Part shown: positions 27,301 to 34,017 of the stretch, piece by piece
How the letters are laid out: each line of letters opens with the position of its first letter
Position numbering within the stretch: the first letter of the stretch is position 1
DNA from: Pardosa pseudoannulata
Lineage: Eukaryota > Arthropoda > Arachnida > Araneae > Lycosidae
Direction: 5' to 3'
Assembly (NCBI GenBank): GCA_032207245.1
Contig: CM063510.1
Location: 45,322,015 to 45,386,014 of the forward strand
DNA length: 64,000 nt
Translations under genes and position numbers: made by a program
The notes under the pieces: generated by a model
Seen by the model: only the letters and a program-made list of their open reading frames with translations
Databases searched by the model: none
What the model was told of the DNA's origin: nothing

Positions 27301-29423
27301 AATGGGTAATTTAAAAAAAATTTAAGGCATATCCAAACAAATGTAGAAGGTATGTCAAAGTAAGTAAAAGAGTTGGGATTATTTATTGTAGGGTCTTCCA
27401 AAATTTCAAGTCAACATTGTGGGAGGGAGGAGAGGACAACCTTCCACAATAATGTTGTAAAGTACACAAAATAATTAAGTGAACCTATGTGGATTTTAGA
27501 ATTTCATCTACATTTTACAAAACATTTTGTGCTTGAATTCAAATTCAACAGATGTGACTCATCATAATTAAATCTATCAAAAGCAGAGTTGTTAATTGTA
27601 GATGGGAAGTATATTTGTTTATTCTTGCATATCCAATTAAAGAAAACATGTTAAAGGATCATTTTACGATGGTAAAGCAAACATCAGAAGAAAAAATTTT
27701 ATGTGTTTCTATTGATGTTTAATTTTTTTTTTGCACTTCCTCATTTTTAAATTTGTTTTAATTGGGTTTAGTGATAGTTATTGGGGACAAGCAACTAATC
27801 AGGGAATTTTTTTTTCAGTGGGTCATTATAATATAAACAAATTAATAAGCATAATCATTTGAGTTAAAAATATTAACATTACATAACAATATTATCATTA
27901 TGCTAGACATGTCAACTACTTTGGATTCTTTGAAGTTTTTCCAGAGAATTGAGAGAAATTGATAACTCAAGAAACTCTTCAGATTGCTCTGGAAAATAAC
28001 AAAAATTTTGAACAACTAAAAGATCACAAATCAGCAATCAAATACAAAGTCTTGCCAAAAATTTTGTAGACAAATTTTAAAATTCCTGATGACAGAAAAA
28101 TGTAAATAGTTTAATCAGAGTCAATGTTTCTAACAAAAAAATCTGAAAAGAAGGTTTTAAAACTAAAACTACTTCTATATTGTTAAATGCATAATTTTAG
28201 TTTATCCTTTATAATTCACTACTATGTATTTATTTTTAATTTAATTTGCTCCATTTTAATGTAGAAACGAACAAAATATGTCATTATGTACAATTTATTT
28301 GGTTTGTTTTGTTTATTCTGTATGTAAATTGCATATGTGTGTACTTTGTGGGTAGTATGTTAAATTTTAAAACTACACTGTTGCACCTGACAGAGATGCC
28401 TGAATGTTGGTATGTCTGTAATGCATATCTTTTCAATCAAAAGTAGTGAAATTTTCTTGACATTTATAACAAAATGTTAAAATTGTGAAATATGTCGAGT
28501 GAATATGAGTCTTGTTAACTCATTAAATGCCCAAGTCATTTTTGCCAAACATATTTTGATGAATATCTTGAAGGACTGCACATAGTAAAATAAGTATGGC
28601 AATTATAAAGCTATGAATATTACAGCATGACCTCATTAGTGTTCAGTTGCCAGTTTAAGCACTATAAATAAAATTTATTAAAAAATGTAAAATTTTGTGA
28701 AAGCAGATTTATTTAAAAACCACACTGTACATAGCTCAAGAGATACTATTTCCCCCTTAAGTCATTTTGAATTTTATATTGTTATCTCTTACTTTATGAG
28801 TTCATGTATTCATTTGCACTTATAATTTGTTCATTGAAAAATACAGTTCATACAGTTTATCTATTAAATAAAGCATGTCTGAGTAAAATATAACTTATTT
28901 TTTTTTTTAAAGTATCTTATGCTTTATATTGTACTTTTTATTTCAGGCTTTCAATTTTTGATACTCTAAAATAATAGCGTTGGCAGATAACAGTGCTGAA
29001 TATTCTTTTTAAATATCTTGAAAACTTTAAAACAAAGCTTCTTTTTAGAAATAAATTGTCAGTATTGCTATCAGGTACTACTCATTTATAACTTTACCTA
29101 ATCCAAACAGGAGAGGTTTTCAATTTAAAAATTTTCTGAGACATTTTATAACATATTGTAGAGCTTTATTAAATTTGTGATTGAGTGTTTTCAAATGAAT
29201 TTGGGTAGAAATAATGATGGTTCACTTGTTGATATTAGTTTTGTATTTTTTATCCCTATAGCAAGCACAGCAGCAGATGAGACGACAGCAGTCCATGCAA
29301 GCAATGATGCAGCAACAAGGTATGAGACCTCAAGGTGTTGTCACCCAGCAGCAACAACAGTCTCAGCAACCACCACCCCAATCTTGGGACAATTCTGGAA
29401 TCTTAGATCTTTTGCAACCTTAA
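47..29423 (+). CDS. MED25: Mediator complex subunit 25, C-terminal 540 residues (partial gene, 8 exons)
   Basis: MED25 is a metazoan Mediator subunit in the nucleus; its ACID/PTOV domain is the docking site for transcription activators. Eight exons join in consistent phase (47-563, 2326-2497, 6141-6308, 8667-8756, 11173-11391, 16611-16742, 27054-27218, 29262-29423), all bounded by AG and GT. Seen: a Ser/Thr/Gln/Pro-rich linker; an ACID domain from about TIWQGILEFHEK in exon 1 through IRQMYETHRKQQQKQ in exon 3; then a Gln-rich tail with PQLRSLLQQ (LxxLL, matching the nuclear-receptor box position of human MED25) and a C-terminus GILDLLQP that parallels the human hydrophobic end. The order matches animal MED25. 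The N-terminal von Willebrand type A domain must lie upstream of base 1. The first exon enters with two bases of a split codon. No frameshift or stop was found. Identity rests on remembered family sequence; confidence is high because three exons in a row align with the ACID domain. Confidence 0.93.
564..2325 (+). other. MED25 intron (exons a-b)
   Basis: AT-rich intron of 1.76 kb. The open frame at 964-1263 has lysine/asparagine-rich AT-biased composition and no start context or splice support, so I take it as chance. Nothing else recognisable. Confidence 0.8.
2326..2497 (+). CDS. MED25: MED25 exon b: ACID domain core
   Basis: The acceptor is TTTACAG ending at 2325 and the donor is GTAAGT at 2498. 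The first base completes the Val codon begun in exon a. The product contains KWPNRLMLQLIPRQLIVV, close to the QWPxKLxMQLIPQQL block of animal MED25, then HVLIHFNQDSEALSTLCKLM, which forms the barrel and helix of the ACID domain. It ends in phase 0. Confidence 0.92.
4757..5065 (-). repeat. tRNA-derived SINE-like insertion, antisense
   Basis: This block is conspicuously GC-richer than the intron around it. Read on the minus strand it has a B-box-like GGTTTGATCC (5,004-5,013 on +) shortly after a tRNA-like stretch, then an unrelated body. The layout matches a tRNA-head SINE. No poly(A) tail or clear target duplication was found, so the limits are approximate. Confidence 0.5.
5310..5760 (+). repeat. 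Dispersed repeat, copy 1 (partner at 31.44-31.90 kb)
   Basis: Several segments run in the same order and orientation here and at 31,440-31,900: AATAAAATTATG followed by TTACTTC/TTTCTC-type stretches, CAAATAATCCC, a GGTCTGCTGGAC versus AGTCTGTTAGAC block, AACTTGGTA, and an AATGGTTGTCT near the end. Identity is moderate with many indels. No coding potential is seen; the family is unknown to me. Confidence 0.5.
6141..6308 (+). CDS. MED25: MED25 exon c: end of ACID domain
   Basis: The acceptor is TTGTAG ending at 6140 and the donor is GTAAGA at 6309; length 168, phase 0. It encodes VGCIQYPQTCDIRIMVVLYM, KKIYMGFIANDQ and IRQMYETHRKQQQKQR, matching the last strands and C-terminal helix of the ACID fold (human equivalents GCVHFPH, KKIFMGLIPYDQ and IRQVITNHK). 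Confidence 0.93.
6309..8666 (+). other. MED25 intron (exons c-d)
   Basis: 2.36-kb intron with a (TA)n tract at about 6,508-6,546, a perfect 13-bp-arm hairpin at 7,701-7,731, and a partly duplicated sentence: TATTACTGAA..TGTTA..TTTTAATGGGTA occurs near 6,964 and again near 8,300. Nothing else recognised. Confidence 0.8.
7701..7731. repeat. Perfect short hairpin
   Basis: CTTAGTTCAACAC and its exact reverse complement are separated by five bases (TGTGT). Located inside an intron; no surrounding gene or terminator role is implied. Confidence 0.8.
8667..8756 (+). CDS. MED25: MED25 exon d: short linker exon
   Basis: The acceptor is TTTTTAACAG ending at 8666 and the donor is GTAAGA at 8757; 30 codons, phase 0. 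It encodes MQQLGSNITSTDGRVLPSS and TTSTPNIMMPQ, a polar linker after the ACID domain. The internal ATGs are ordinary methionines. Confidence 0.85.
8757..11172 (+). other. MED25 intron (exons d-e)
   Basis: 2.4-kb intron, AT-rich. A pair of similar phrases, GGTCAAAATGACCC (about 9,835) and GGGTGAAAATGACCC (about 10,011), each followed by TTCTGCAGTTTTAG-type sequence, suggests a small internal duplication about 175 bp apart. No gene seen. Confidence 0.75.
11173..11391 (+). CDS. MED25: MED25 exon e: Thr/Pro/Gln-rich linker
   Basis: The acceptor is TTCATTCAAG ending at 11172 and the donor is GTAAGA at 11392; 73 codons, phase 0. It encodes a disordered Thr/Asn/Pro/Gln segment ending in QAARLSQLEAARQQNL, which begins the Gln-rich helical tail. 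Coding density collapses right after the donor. Confidence 0.87.
11392..16610 (+). other. MED25 intron (exons e-f)
   Basis: 5.2-kb AT-rich intron, very poor in CpG (two in 12,001-12,600 by hand count). It has a C10 run at 14,991-15,000. Open frames here are short and AT-biased. I see no gene or recognisable transposon. Confidence 0.75.
16611..16742 (+). CDS. MED25: MED25 exon f: Gln-rich coiled tail
   Basis: The acceptor is TTCATTTTCAG ending at 16610 and the donor is GTATTT at 16743 (a weak +5); 44 codons, phase 0. It encodes LKIQQLQQTLEAAQQKELQF followed by a Q/H run and ILERQNAIRQ, a heptad-like Gln-rich helix. The reading through the next intron is not coding. Confidence 0.85.
17131..18150 (-). 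pseudogene. Degenerate mariner-type transposase
   Basis: Minus-strand translation gives fragments in the order of a mariner transposase. ELNIGSAAMHKIIYEDL followed by KLVCCWLPHNLTD resembles the linker/helix-turn-helix block (ELxISxGSAHxIIxxxL, KVxARWVPRxLT). Nearer the end KDEIDEAIKANFAFIP and LEAFKLWKFYLYKY resemble the C-terminal block (EAVxAxFAxxP, LxxRWxKC). Stops and frameshifts interrupt the copy and the DDD catalytic triad could not be identified. Orientation is opposite to MED25. Family assignment is from memory of Tc1/mariner proteins. Confidence 0.65.
18281..18368. repeat. (TA)44 microsatellite
   Basis: 88 bases of uninterrupted TA dinucleotide just upstream of the gypsy insertion, preceded by a duplicated ATTTATATAGTTTTAACAAA phrase. 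Confidence 0.95.
18605..18654. repeat. Perfect 19-bp-arm hairpin
   Basis: AAATAATTCAAAGAAATTG is followed by 12 bases and its exact reverse complement. It ends 42 bases before the gypsy target site. No TIR element could be fitted to it. Confidence 0.85.
18697..18933 (-). repeat. 3' LTR of gypsy element
   Basis: 237 bp, 235/237 identical to the 5' LTR. Its inner edge abuts the polypurine tract at 18,934. It retains the CpG at both sites where the other LTR has TpG/CpA. Confidence 0.95.
18934..18946 (-). other. Polypurine tract
   Basis: Immediately inside the 3' LTR the minus strand reads GAGGGGAAGGA before TGTAGCAG. This is the expected plus-strand primer of reverse transcription. Confidence 0.85.
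18963..22856 (-). CDS. gag-pol: Gypsy Gag C-terminus and Pol polyprotein (1,297 aa)
   Basis: One uninterrupted frame. Residues 1-100 are the C-terminal capsid (FRQFFVQHRKNP.., LSDPVALVDKLDAYEE). A zinc knuckle at 142-155 has C142, C145 and C155, but Phe150 where His is usual. Protease has DTGA at 201-204; reverse transcriptase has FGLKNAPATFQR and YLDD (549-552); RNase H starts at RTDAS near 698 with TTTEREALAVVWAL. Integrase has the HHCC finger (H908, H915, C945, C948) and the catalytic D977, D1037 (SDNGSQF) and E1072 with the 35-residue D-E spacing. A GPY-type motif (DGPYVIFKV) follows. All catalytic residues are present. The Met at 22,856 is only the first in this frame: homology extends upstream to the A9 run, so this part is probably made by frameshifting or the copy carries a one-base indel. 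Confidence 0.95.
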   Translation of the reverse strand: MSAEKFRQFFVQHRKNPDSTWRDYFYDLRKYFEGWLSELNITTFDQLKDLIISDQIKKKCPPDYKDHFLDHWSELSDPVALVDKLDAYEESRNLKGRNTNHEQHRMENSKPSNNLRNFKNSVNYKYSTNRTVNKINERPISCYGCGKPGFIKAKCPTCSPNIKVDSAQVSCLKFQTCAIQEPKSMLMKIKINGMWGLACADTGASHTVAGETLYKLLREQGVIFRKVNLNITLADGVPKFSEVYNTEIDIELLGKRIPTTLFVLPTAKDNRTLLGTDFLSKAGVSLDTQNRKWYFNSNPRKKFNFEKDTFIPACVPHKNSFESSGNSQNISTIPSDKIIVSPELNIFVLKETEGSHLSAEERLQLCKLLEMFTDIFQPGEETTPRIKHYIDTGNNLPVAMPPYRMSPLKKDILKKELENLLANGTIEECESPYASPVVLVPKPNGQFRLCVDYRKLNSTIKTDKYPLPRMDDLLHEAKHTPYMSTIDLRSGYHQIEVNPTDRDKTAFVCPFGTYRYCRMPFGLKNAPATFQRLIDNFRNSLNDVLVLSYLDDIIILSETFENHIDDLGKVLSKLREFKLHANREKCNFACNRVKYLGHYITNSGLEVDPDKVAAIQNLPSPRNLKQVQSFLQTCSWYRRFVPNFSDIARPLSNLTKKNSPWKWGKEEENAFKTLKHHLISPPVLRQNDPNKPYILRTDASNYALGAVLLQGEGAEEHPIEYASRLLNDAERNYTTTEREALAVVWALNKFRGYIEGQDITVTSDHQPLRWLMSLKSPTGRLARWALQVQSFAPKMEYIPGRANVVADLLSRPFCQHAEEYCQFCKIAIDMPTRSSRELREEQLKDADLKKIIESFESPAKDENFTNWLNRGYLLNQGVLYRYSPEAETEEAQLVVPKHECERILKEYHDAPMAGHYGVEGTLSKIAKRYYWTGMRRYITEYIKNCEDCCRFKASNQKPSGLLQTPVYNQRFESISIDLFGPLPKSPDGKKWIFIVEDCATRWTELFALEHATARECAITLIEEVYLRYGFPRRIISDNGSQFVSSVMQQVCYLLNIDQVLTPVYHPRANPVERKNRDLKPRLAILVKGNHTIWSEKLPTIRFALNTARCDTTGETAAFLMFGRELRTTDDVTRDLRAIISNDNFVPEITPYLKRLANYMNQLKSDIELKQDKNKLYADKHIRKTPQFKTGDKVWVTLHPKSQTKSERTAKFMPRRDGPYVIFKVQSPTSYLIATQNNPFTPIGKYHSSCLQPYRGQGKSNPMLPLKRRGRPTRTDAESEQQPDSTPVRKSPRFHPST
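22777..23412 (-). pseudogene. gag: Gypsy gag, N-terminal part (frame interrupted at A9)
   Basis: The likely start is the Met of MAYLARGKKCDLLVLAAELG at 23,410-23,412; an earlier Met 15 codons upstream is also open. The first residues resemble the SAP-like head of arthropod gypsy Gags. A charged coiled-coil segment (KEKEAETERRQMEFELEKLK) follows, then a capsid-like region (FKFEIKGLIPQFDPK, FERQLSFLKIP, WVVYLIGLL). The frame leaves homology at an A9 run (22,877-22,885 on +) and ends about 33 codons later in unrelated sequence. The rest of Gag continues in the next frame downstream (see gag-pol). Confidence 0.8.
24083..24099 (-). other. Primer binding site, Lys-tRNA type
   Basis: Three bases inside the 5' LTR the minus strand reads TGGCGCCCAACCCGTGG. 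The first 11 bases match the complement of the 3' end of arthropod tRNA-Lys (recalled, not searched). After a 5-base mismatch block, GCTCGAA again matches the complement of the T-loop in the same register. Confidence 0.75.
24103..24339 (-). repeat. 5' LTR of gypsy element
   Basis: On the minus strand it begins TGTAGCAGC and ends AGTGTTACA (TG..CA). It is identical to the other LTR except for two sites: CTCACACG here versus CTCGCACG, and GGGTGTGCG here versus GGGTGCGCG (+ strand). It should contain the promoter for element transcription toward lower coordinates. Confidence 0.95.
25440..25590. other. Unidentified GC-richer patch
   Basis: A block with CCCCCTGGGTAGCAG, TGCGATACGGCACC and CTCTAAAACTTTGC stands out from the AT-rich intron and holds two CpGs. 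It could be an old SINE head, but no convincing A/B box pair is seen. No open frame. Confidence 0.3.
25785..26690 (+). repeat. Diverged tandem array, unit about 145-165 bp
   Basis: The phrase AGTTCAGATTGCAATCAAAA recurs at 26,065, 26,374 and 26,521, with weaker versions at 26,209 and 26,671. Between them follow ACTAGNTGTTATA, ATACAAAATTTCAA and CTAATTGTTTTTGAGTTATG in the same order. An older unit is visible from about 25,785. Spacings are 144, 165, 147 and 150. Units are AT-rich with no coding frame. Confidence 0.8.
27054..27218 (+). CDS. MED25: MED25 exon g: Gln-rich tail with LxxLL motif
   Basis: The acceptor is TTCAATTTTAG ending at 27053 and the donor is GTAAAT at 27219; 55 codons, phase 0. 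It encodes a Gln/His-rich stretch and then NNPQLRSLLQQ. The LRSLL pentapeptide fits the LxxLL consensus and appears to correspond to the nuclear-receptor box of human MED25. This is the first exon after the 10.3-kb intron that carries the retrotransposon. Confidence 0.87.
27219..29261 (+). other. MED25 last intron
   Basis: 2.0 kb, AT-rich, CpG-poor. The open frame around 28,246-28,446 has no splice or family support. Nothing recognised. Confidence 0.75.
29262..29423 (+). CDS. MED25: MED25 terminal exon
   Basis: The acceptor is TATCCCTATAG ending at 29261. The exon has 53 codons plus the TAA at 29421-29423. It encodes QAQQQMRRQQSMQAMMQQQG, a Gln/Pro run and the end DNSGILDLLQP. The acidic-hydrophobic end resembles the last residues of animal MED25, which supports a natural C-terminus. 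Confidence 0.9.
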   Translation, partial: QAQQQMRRQQSMQAMMQQQGMRPQGVVTQQQQQSQQPPPQSWDNSGILDLLQP

Positions 29424-29454
29424 AATATTGATTCCATTTTGTTAAAAAATTATA

Positions 29455-29460
29455 AATAAA
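29455..29460 (+). terminator. MED25 poly(A) signal candidate
   Basis: A canonical AATAAA lies 31 bases after the stop codon, in a TATAAATAAATAG context, followed by T-rich sequence. It would give a very short 3' UTR. Later AATAAA hexamers exist in this AT-rich sequence, so alternative cleavage further downstream cannot be excluded. Confidence 0.5.
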
Positions 29461-30239
29461 TAGACTTTTCTACTCAATTGTATGTGATTATGTTTATGGA
29501 TTTAATCTCCCTCAAACAATACATTAGATGAGGTCAACAGACAAGTAATAAGAAAACTAATTTTTGGCACTAGTAGTTGGTTTACTTTATAACTCTACTA
29601 ATGATGTAATAAGACTTACTATTTAATCCAGATTCTTCATAGATATAAAGATCCATACCAGTATGAAAATTAAAATCCACAGCCTCTCTTCTCAAAAAGT
29701 AGTATATTACTCATTTGACTATCCCTCAGCTTTGGTATTTGTGTTATGTGTGGATTCAAATTCACTGCTGTCACAAAGTTTGTAACTGTTTGGAATCAAA
29801 CTAAGCAGTAAGTTTTGGTGAAAGTACCTTACATCTAGTTAATTAAAAGGTATTAACCATGTTTATCAACATGAACAAACCATTATAAAATATAATTGTG
29901 TAAGATATATTCATGAAAACTTTACTGTTATAACATATTTTTCTTTAGATGAGGATTCATTTTTTTCTCTGATTTGATTTAAACATTTAATTTGAGGGTG
30001 TTGAGTAAAGAATTGTTTATTCATGTAATTTGATTACTCATGACAGGATGACAACTTTCAGGGGTATAAGAGACTTGTGATGCCACAACAGATAATTCCC
30101 TCAATTTTGATTATCCTCAGAAGGGAGTAATTTTTATCATGATTCTGTACTTTTCTCTTACCTGTCAAGCACCAGTGTGAGGAATTTAGACATTTATATT
30201 TATTCTACCCTTTTCTGATTACATAGAAATGTTTTGATT

Positions 30240-30310
30240 GCTTGCCTGTCTTGAACCTGGTATCCTGGAATCCCAACCTGAAATGCTAATTATTTTGACC
30301 ACTTAAGTCC
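30240..30310 (-). repeat. tRNA-like SINE head, degenerate
   Basis: On the minus strand the sequence contains a B-box-like CCAGGTTCAAGAC (30,249-30,260 on +) with an A-box-like AATTAGC..GGTTGGG stretch upstream. The limits are uncertain and no tail is visible. Confidence 0.35.
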
Positions 30311-31439
30311 CTTTTACTTGATAGATATCAAGTTTGCTCAACCAGAAGATGAGATTGAGTATAAAGAAGTGATTGCAATAGAGGCTCCTTTCACTGTTGT
30401 TTCACTTTATTTATCCTGGTGTTTCAAAGTCGGGGATTTATTTAGAAAAATTTTAACTTCACAATCGTAACGGCAAAGATTATTCATGTCTATCGTATAA
30501 CTGTTGTACTGTAGTGAATTAATACTGCTGTAGTCTTCTCCTTTCATATCTTCATTTGTTTATGATAACATAAACAGGCTTATATGGAAGCAGTTGTTTT
30601 CTTTCATTTCTTACTACAGGACAGTGACATTGGTATGTTGGTGGGAATTAAATATAAATTTGTTTAAATGAAATTTTGTTTACCTGAGTTGTGATGGATT
30701 TATGTGGTATAGGCTATAGGCAGTGCTTGTCTCTAAGAAACATTAAATCTAGCCGACTAAAGTATCACATTTATTATTGAAAGGCTTAGAGTTTTCAGAT
30801 AATTATCTTATTGGTATTTGCATTATGTTTAGTTTCTTCACCTTCCTTGCAATTTTACAATTTTTTTTTTTTTTTTGCTTTCTTTCAAAAAGATTTTAAT
30901 GTAAGAATTGCATTGAGTCAAGCAATTATTGAAAATACTTTTATATTGTTCTCTTGTGATAAAAATATTAAAATATTTCTTGCCAGGAAAATATTAGAAC
31001 CTTATAGCGATATAACTTACCTTCTTGTCAAGGTTTTGCTTCGTAGCTTTCCATATTAGCAAAACAACTAAGGAGCATTTGTAAAAGAAATTTCAGAGTA
31101 TATGAAAAATTTTTAAGTTTTATGGTGAGTATTAACATCTTTACTAAATCTATATAAATATGAATTACAAACCAGTAGGGTTCACATAATCAAGTTCTAT
31201 GCCAGTAATGAAGTATCAGTTAACTGTACCTATGTCCAATAAGCTATTATATCGTGTGCTTCTTATTGAAAAATACACCTTAAAGAATATTAGGTCCATT
31301 GGATTGTGTTTATGCATCATATTTTAATTTCAATACTTATGTAGAAATACAATCAAACTATGAAAATCATAGATTTTTCCTTTGAGAAGGAATTACATAC
31401 ACTACAAAGGATGTTAATTCTCCAGGGAAAACCTAAAAT

Positions 31440-31900
31440 TCCGGTGATTCTGCACTATCTAGATTTTCTAAGAAATAAAATTATGTATTACTTCCCTTTA
31501 CTTCTGTTTTGTTTACTTTGAAAAATGCAATAAGTTCTCTTTGCTGATTGGGATTATTTGAGAATCAGGATTCTCAAATAATCCCACAACTACTGTGAGA
31601 TAGTCTGTTAGACCTCAAGTCTTAAAACAGTTGAAACTTGGTATGTGACTGTGACAGCATATTATAGAAAGCTATTAAAAAAGCATGAGTGTTTTATGAT
31701 TTTGAGGGATAGAAAGGCTTAGGAGTAAAGTTTATGTTACATGTGGGTGTATAACAGTTGTTAAAGGTCAAAACTGCAAAAGAGATGCCATTTTCATTCA
31801 ACATAGTGGAATGTACAAGCAATGCTCAAAGGAGTATACTTTCCACATTCATTAACAAAACAAATTAAATGGTTGTCTTAAAAAAGTAATTTTAGATTCC
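31440..31900 (+). repeat. Dispersed repeat, copy 2 (partner at 5.31-5.76 kb)
   Basis: Shares a run of colinear segments with 5,310-5,760 in the same orientation. It differs by carrying an added perfect palindrome at 31,550-31,585 where copy 1 has a single CAAATAATCCCC. Confidence 0.5.
31550..31585. repeat. Perfect 17-bp-arm palindrome
   Basis: GGGATTATTTGAGAATC is followed by AG and then its exact reverse complement. It is present in repeat copy 2 only, not in copy 1. Confidence 0.9.
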
Positions 31901-33381
31901 TTGTAATTTAGGATAATAATCTTTTATTTAATATTTTCAGAATAAAAATTAATCCTAAATTAAATGTATTTAGCATAATTTCATATCTGTAACACATTTT
32001 TAAAATTTTATTACTTTTATTGAAGTTATTTAATCACCCCTCCTCCTTCCTTTAAGATGTTATTTAATACCCTTTTTTTCCCCCCATTCATCTTAACTTA
32101 ATGTCTGTAAAATTTTCTGGGGATTTCCCCTGCCTGCCAAACATTACTGCACTGCTGGCTACATTAAAGTCATGGTTCAGTCACTTTGTTTTTCCCCAAT
32201 CTTTAAAGGGGAAATATCAATATAATAATGAGATTTTGTGTGTGATAAACAAAATAAAATGCAATCTGTATTATGTACTTGTAAATGGATTTGATCTACA
32301 TGATCTTTTAATGTTCTCTCTGTTAAAAATAAGGTTTGTTAGAACTAGTATTAATTTTCTGTTTAAAACATAAATTGCTGGTAAAATTTGTAAAAGGTAC
32401 TACACATGATACTTTCACATTTATTATTATGAATCCATATTTTTACTAGTGCCATGTATTAACATGTGTAAGAGGCATTAATGAAACACACTAAAAAACT
32501 ATGCTTTTAAGGATAATTAAGAAATTTATGGGTAGGATGTATAATAATTGGAATCTAAATTACATAAAAGGAAAATTTTAATAGTGAATAGTATAAAGTT
32601 TCTAGAGAATTAATAATGAGTAGATTGTTCATAATGGTTCTATTCTTCTTTTTCTCTTGGTAAATGTACAACATCCTCTGATAAAAATTTGCTCTCAAGT
32701 TAAAAAGTCAAGTCCATATTTGTTGATTTCAAATTTCATTACATTCATTTTTTTTTTGTTGTTAATCTTACTTGGAATTATAGTAAAGTTTTATTTTATG
32801 ATTATATTTTTTATGAATTGCTTCAGTTTAATAAAATTTAAAGATAACTATTTTGCTTAATTAAGATCAAGGTTTGTTACATTTTTGCATTTCCAGTTAT
32901 TAAAGAATATCTTTGAAAAATATTCAAATATATTAAAGAAATCTTTGAAATTTGGATTTATAAATGTACCCTCTCTCTCCCCATATATACATGCATATAT
33001 ATACACATACACAGATCATATCTATGGCTGGAACTATTTTATAGATTTGGAATAACATGATTCTAACATAACATAAATTTTAAATTATCAAGAATTGAAG
33101 TCGTATATTGCTTGTCATGTCTTATACACAAAATAATTTAAGACTTTAATTTCAGTGTGAAAGCAGTGTGTATTTCATATAAATATTCTTCACCCAAATC
33201 GTATTATGATATTTTAACATGACTTAGTCAAAGGGTTATATTTTTGCTTGTAGCTAAGCCGATGATAACTTGAACTAAGTTGAGGATTATGATTATTCAA
33301 TAGCAAAAATAAAGCTGGTACTTTAAACCAGCAGTTATTAACATGGACACTATCACTGACTTTAGGTCATTGGAATGATTC

Positions 33382-33410
33382 AGCCTTGACATAAGTGTTA
33401 TGTCAAGGCT
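33382..33410. repeat. Perfect 13-bp-arm hairpin
   Basis: AGCCTTGACATAA, a GTG loop, then the exact reverse complement. It is intergenic and not followed by a T run. Confidence 0.85.
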
Positions 33411-33667
33411 AAAGTGACTTGTAAAAATTTCATGAACCCTAGCCAAATTTAATCCTTCAAATGATTATAATTTGAATGAACAAGCTGTTACTCTTTTGTG
33501 TTTGTCGCTAGAAATAAATAATGTAAAAGAAGTACAAAAACAATGAGCAAAATTTTATTTACATTAATGTATGGTACAACAATAAAATGTACATTTGAGA
33601 ATAAATAACAAATTCAGGGCCCTTGCTTGATCATACGAAGTAAAATATGACGGTAACAAACATTTTT

Positions 33668-33673
33668 TTTATT
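33668..33673 (-). terminator. Poly(A) signal candidate for the secreted-protein gene
   Basis: Minus-strand AATAAA lies about 345 bases after the stop at 34,018. Another lies at 33,554-33,559. Either would end the 3' UTR; the choice cannot be made from sequence alone. Confidence 0.35.
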
Positions 33674-34017
33674 TACCCACAGTGTTCAGTTGCAATCAGA
33701 GAAAAATGTTTGGCCCTATCGCACTCTAAGTCATTATTATCAACTTCAAGCATTCGTTTAGATTTGTACATTCCTTCTCACAACACAAGTATCATGTTTA
33801 GCACTCCCTTCTGTTGTTTGTACACAAAGGAGGAACATATATACATCATAAAAAGTTTCTGACATACTTTTGAAATATCTATTGTTGTTGCCCCAGAAGT
33901 TTAAGAACAAACTTGAAAAGCGTTAAATGAGCTGAGGCTATAACTGTTCAATCGATATGTAACAAAAGTGATGCCGAAAAATTACTTTTTTGGAAAATAA
34001 GGGTTCTTTAGTGTTTT

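Larger units (their letters stand above)
29461..33660. other. Intergenic region downstream of MED25
   Basis: AT-rich and CpG-poor up to about 33.0 kb. It contains a tRNA-like SINE head (30,240-30,310), copy 2 of a dispersed repeat (31,440-31,900) with an internal perfect hairpin, and a second hairpin at 33,382-33,410. CpG begins to appear from about 33.1 kb. No gene was found. Confidence 0.7.
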
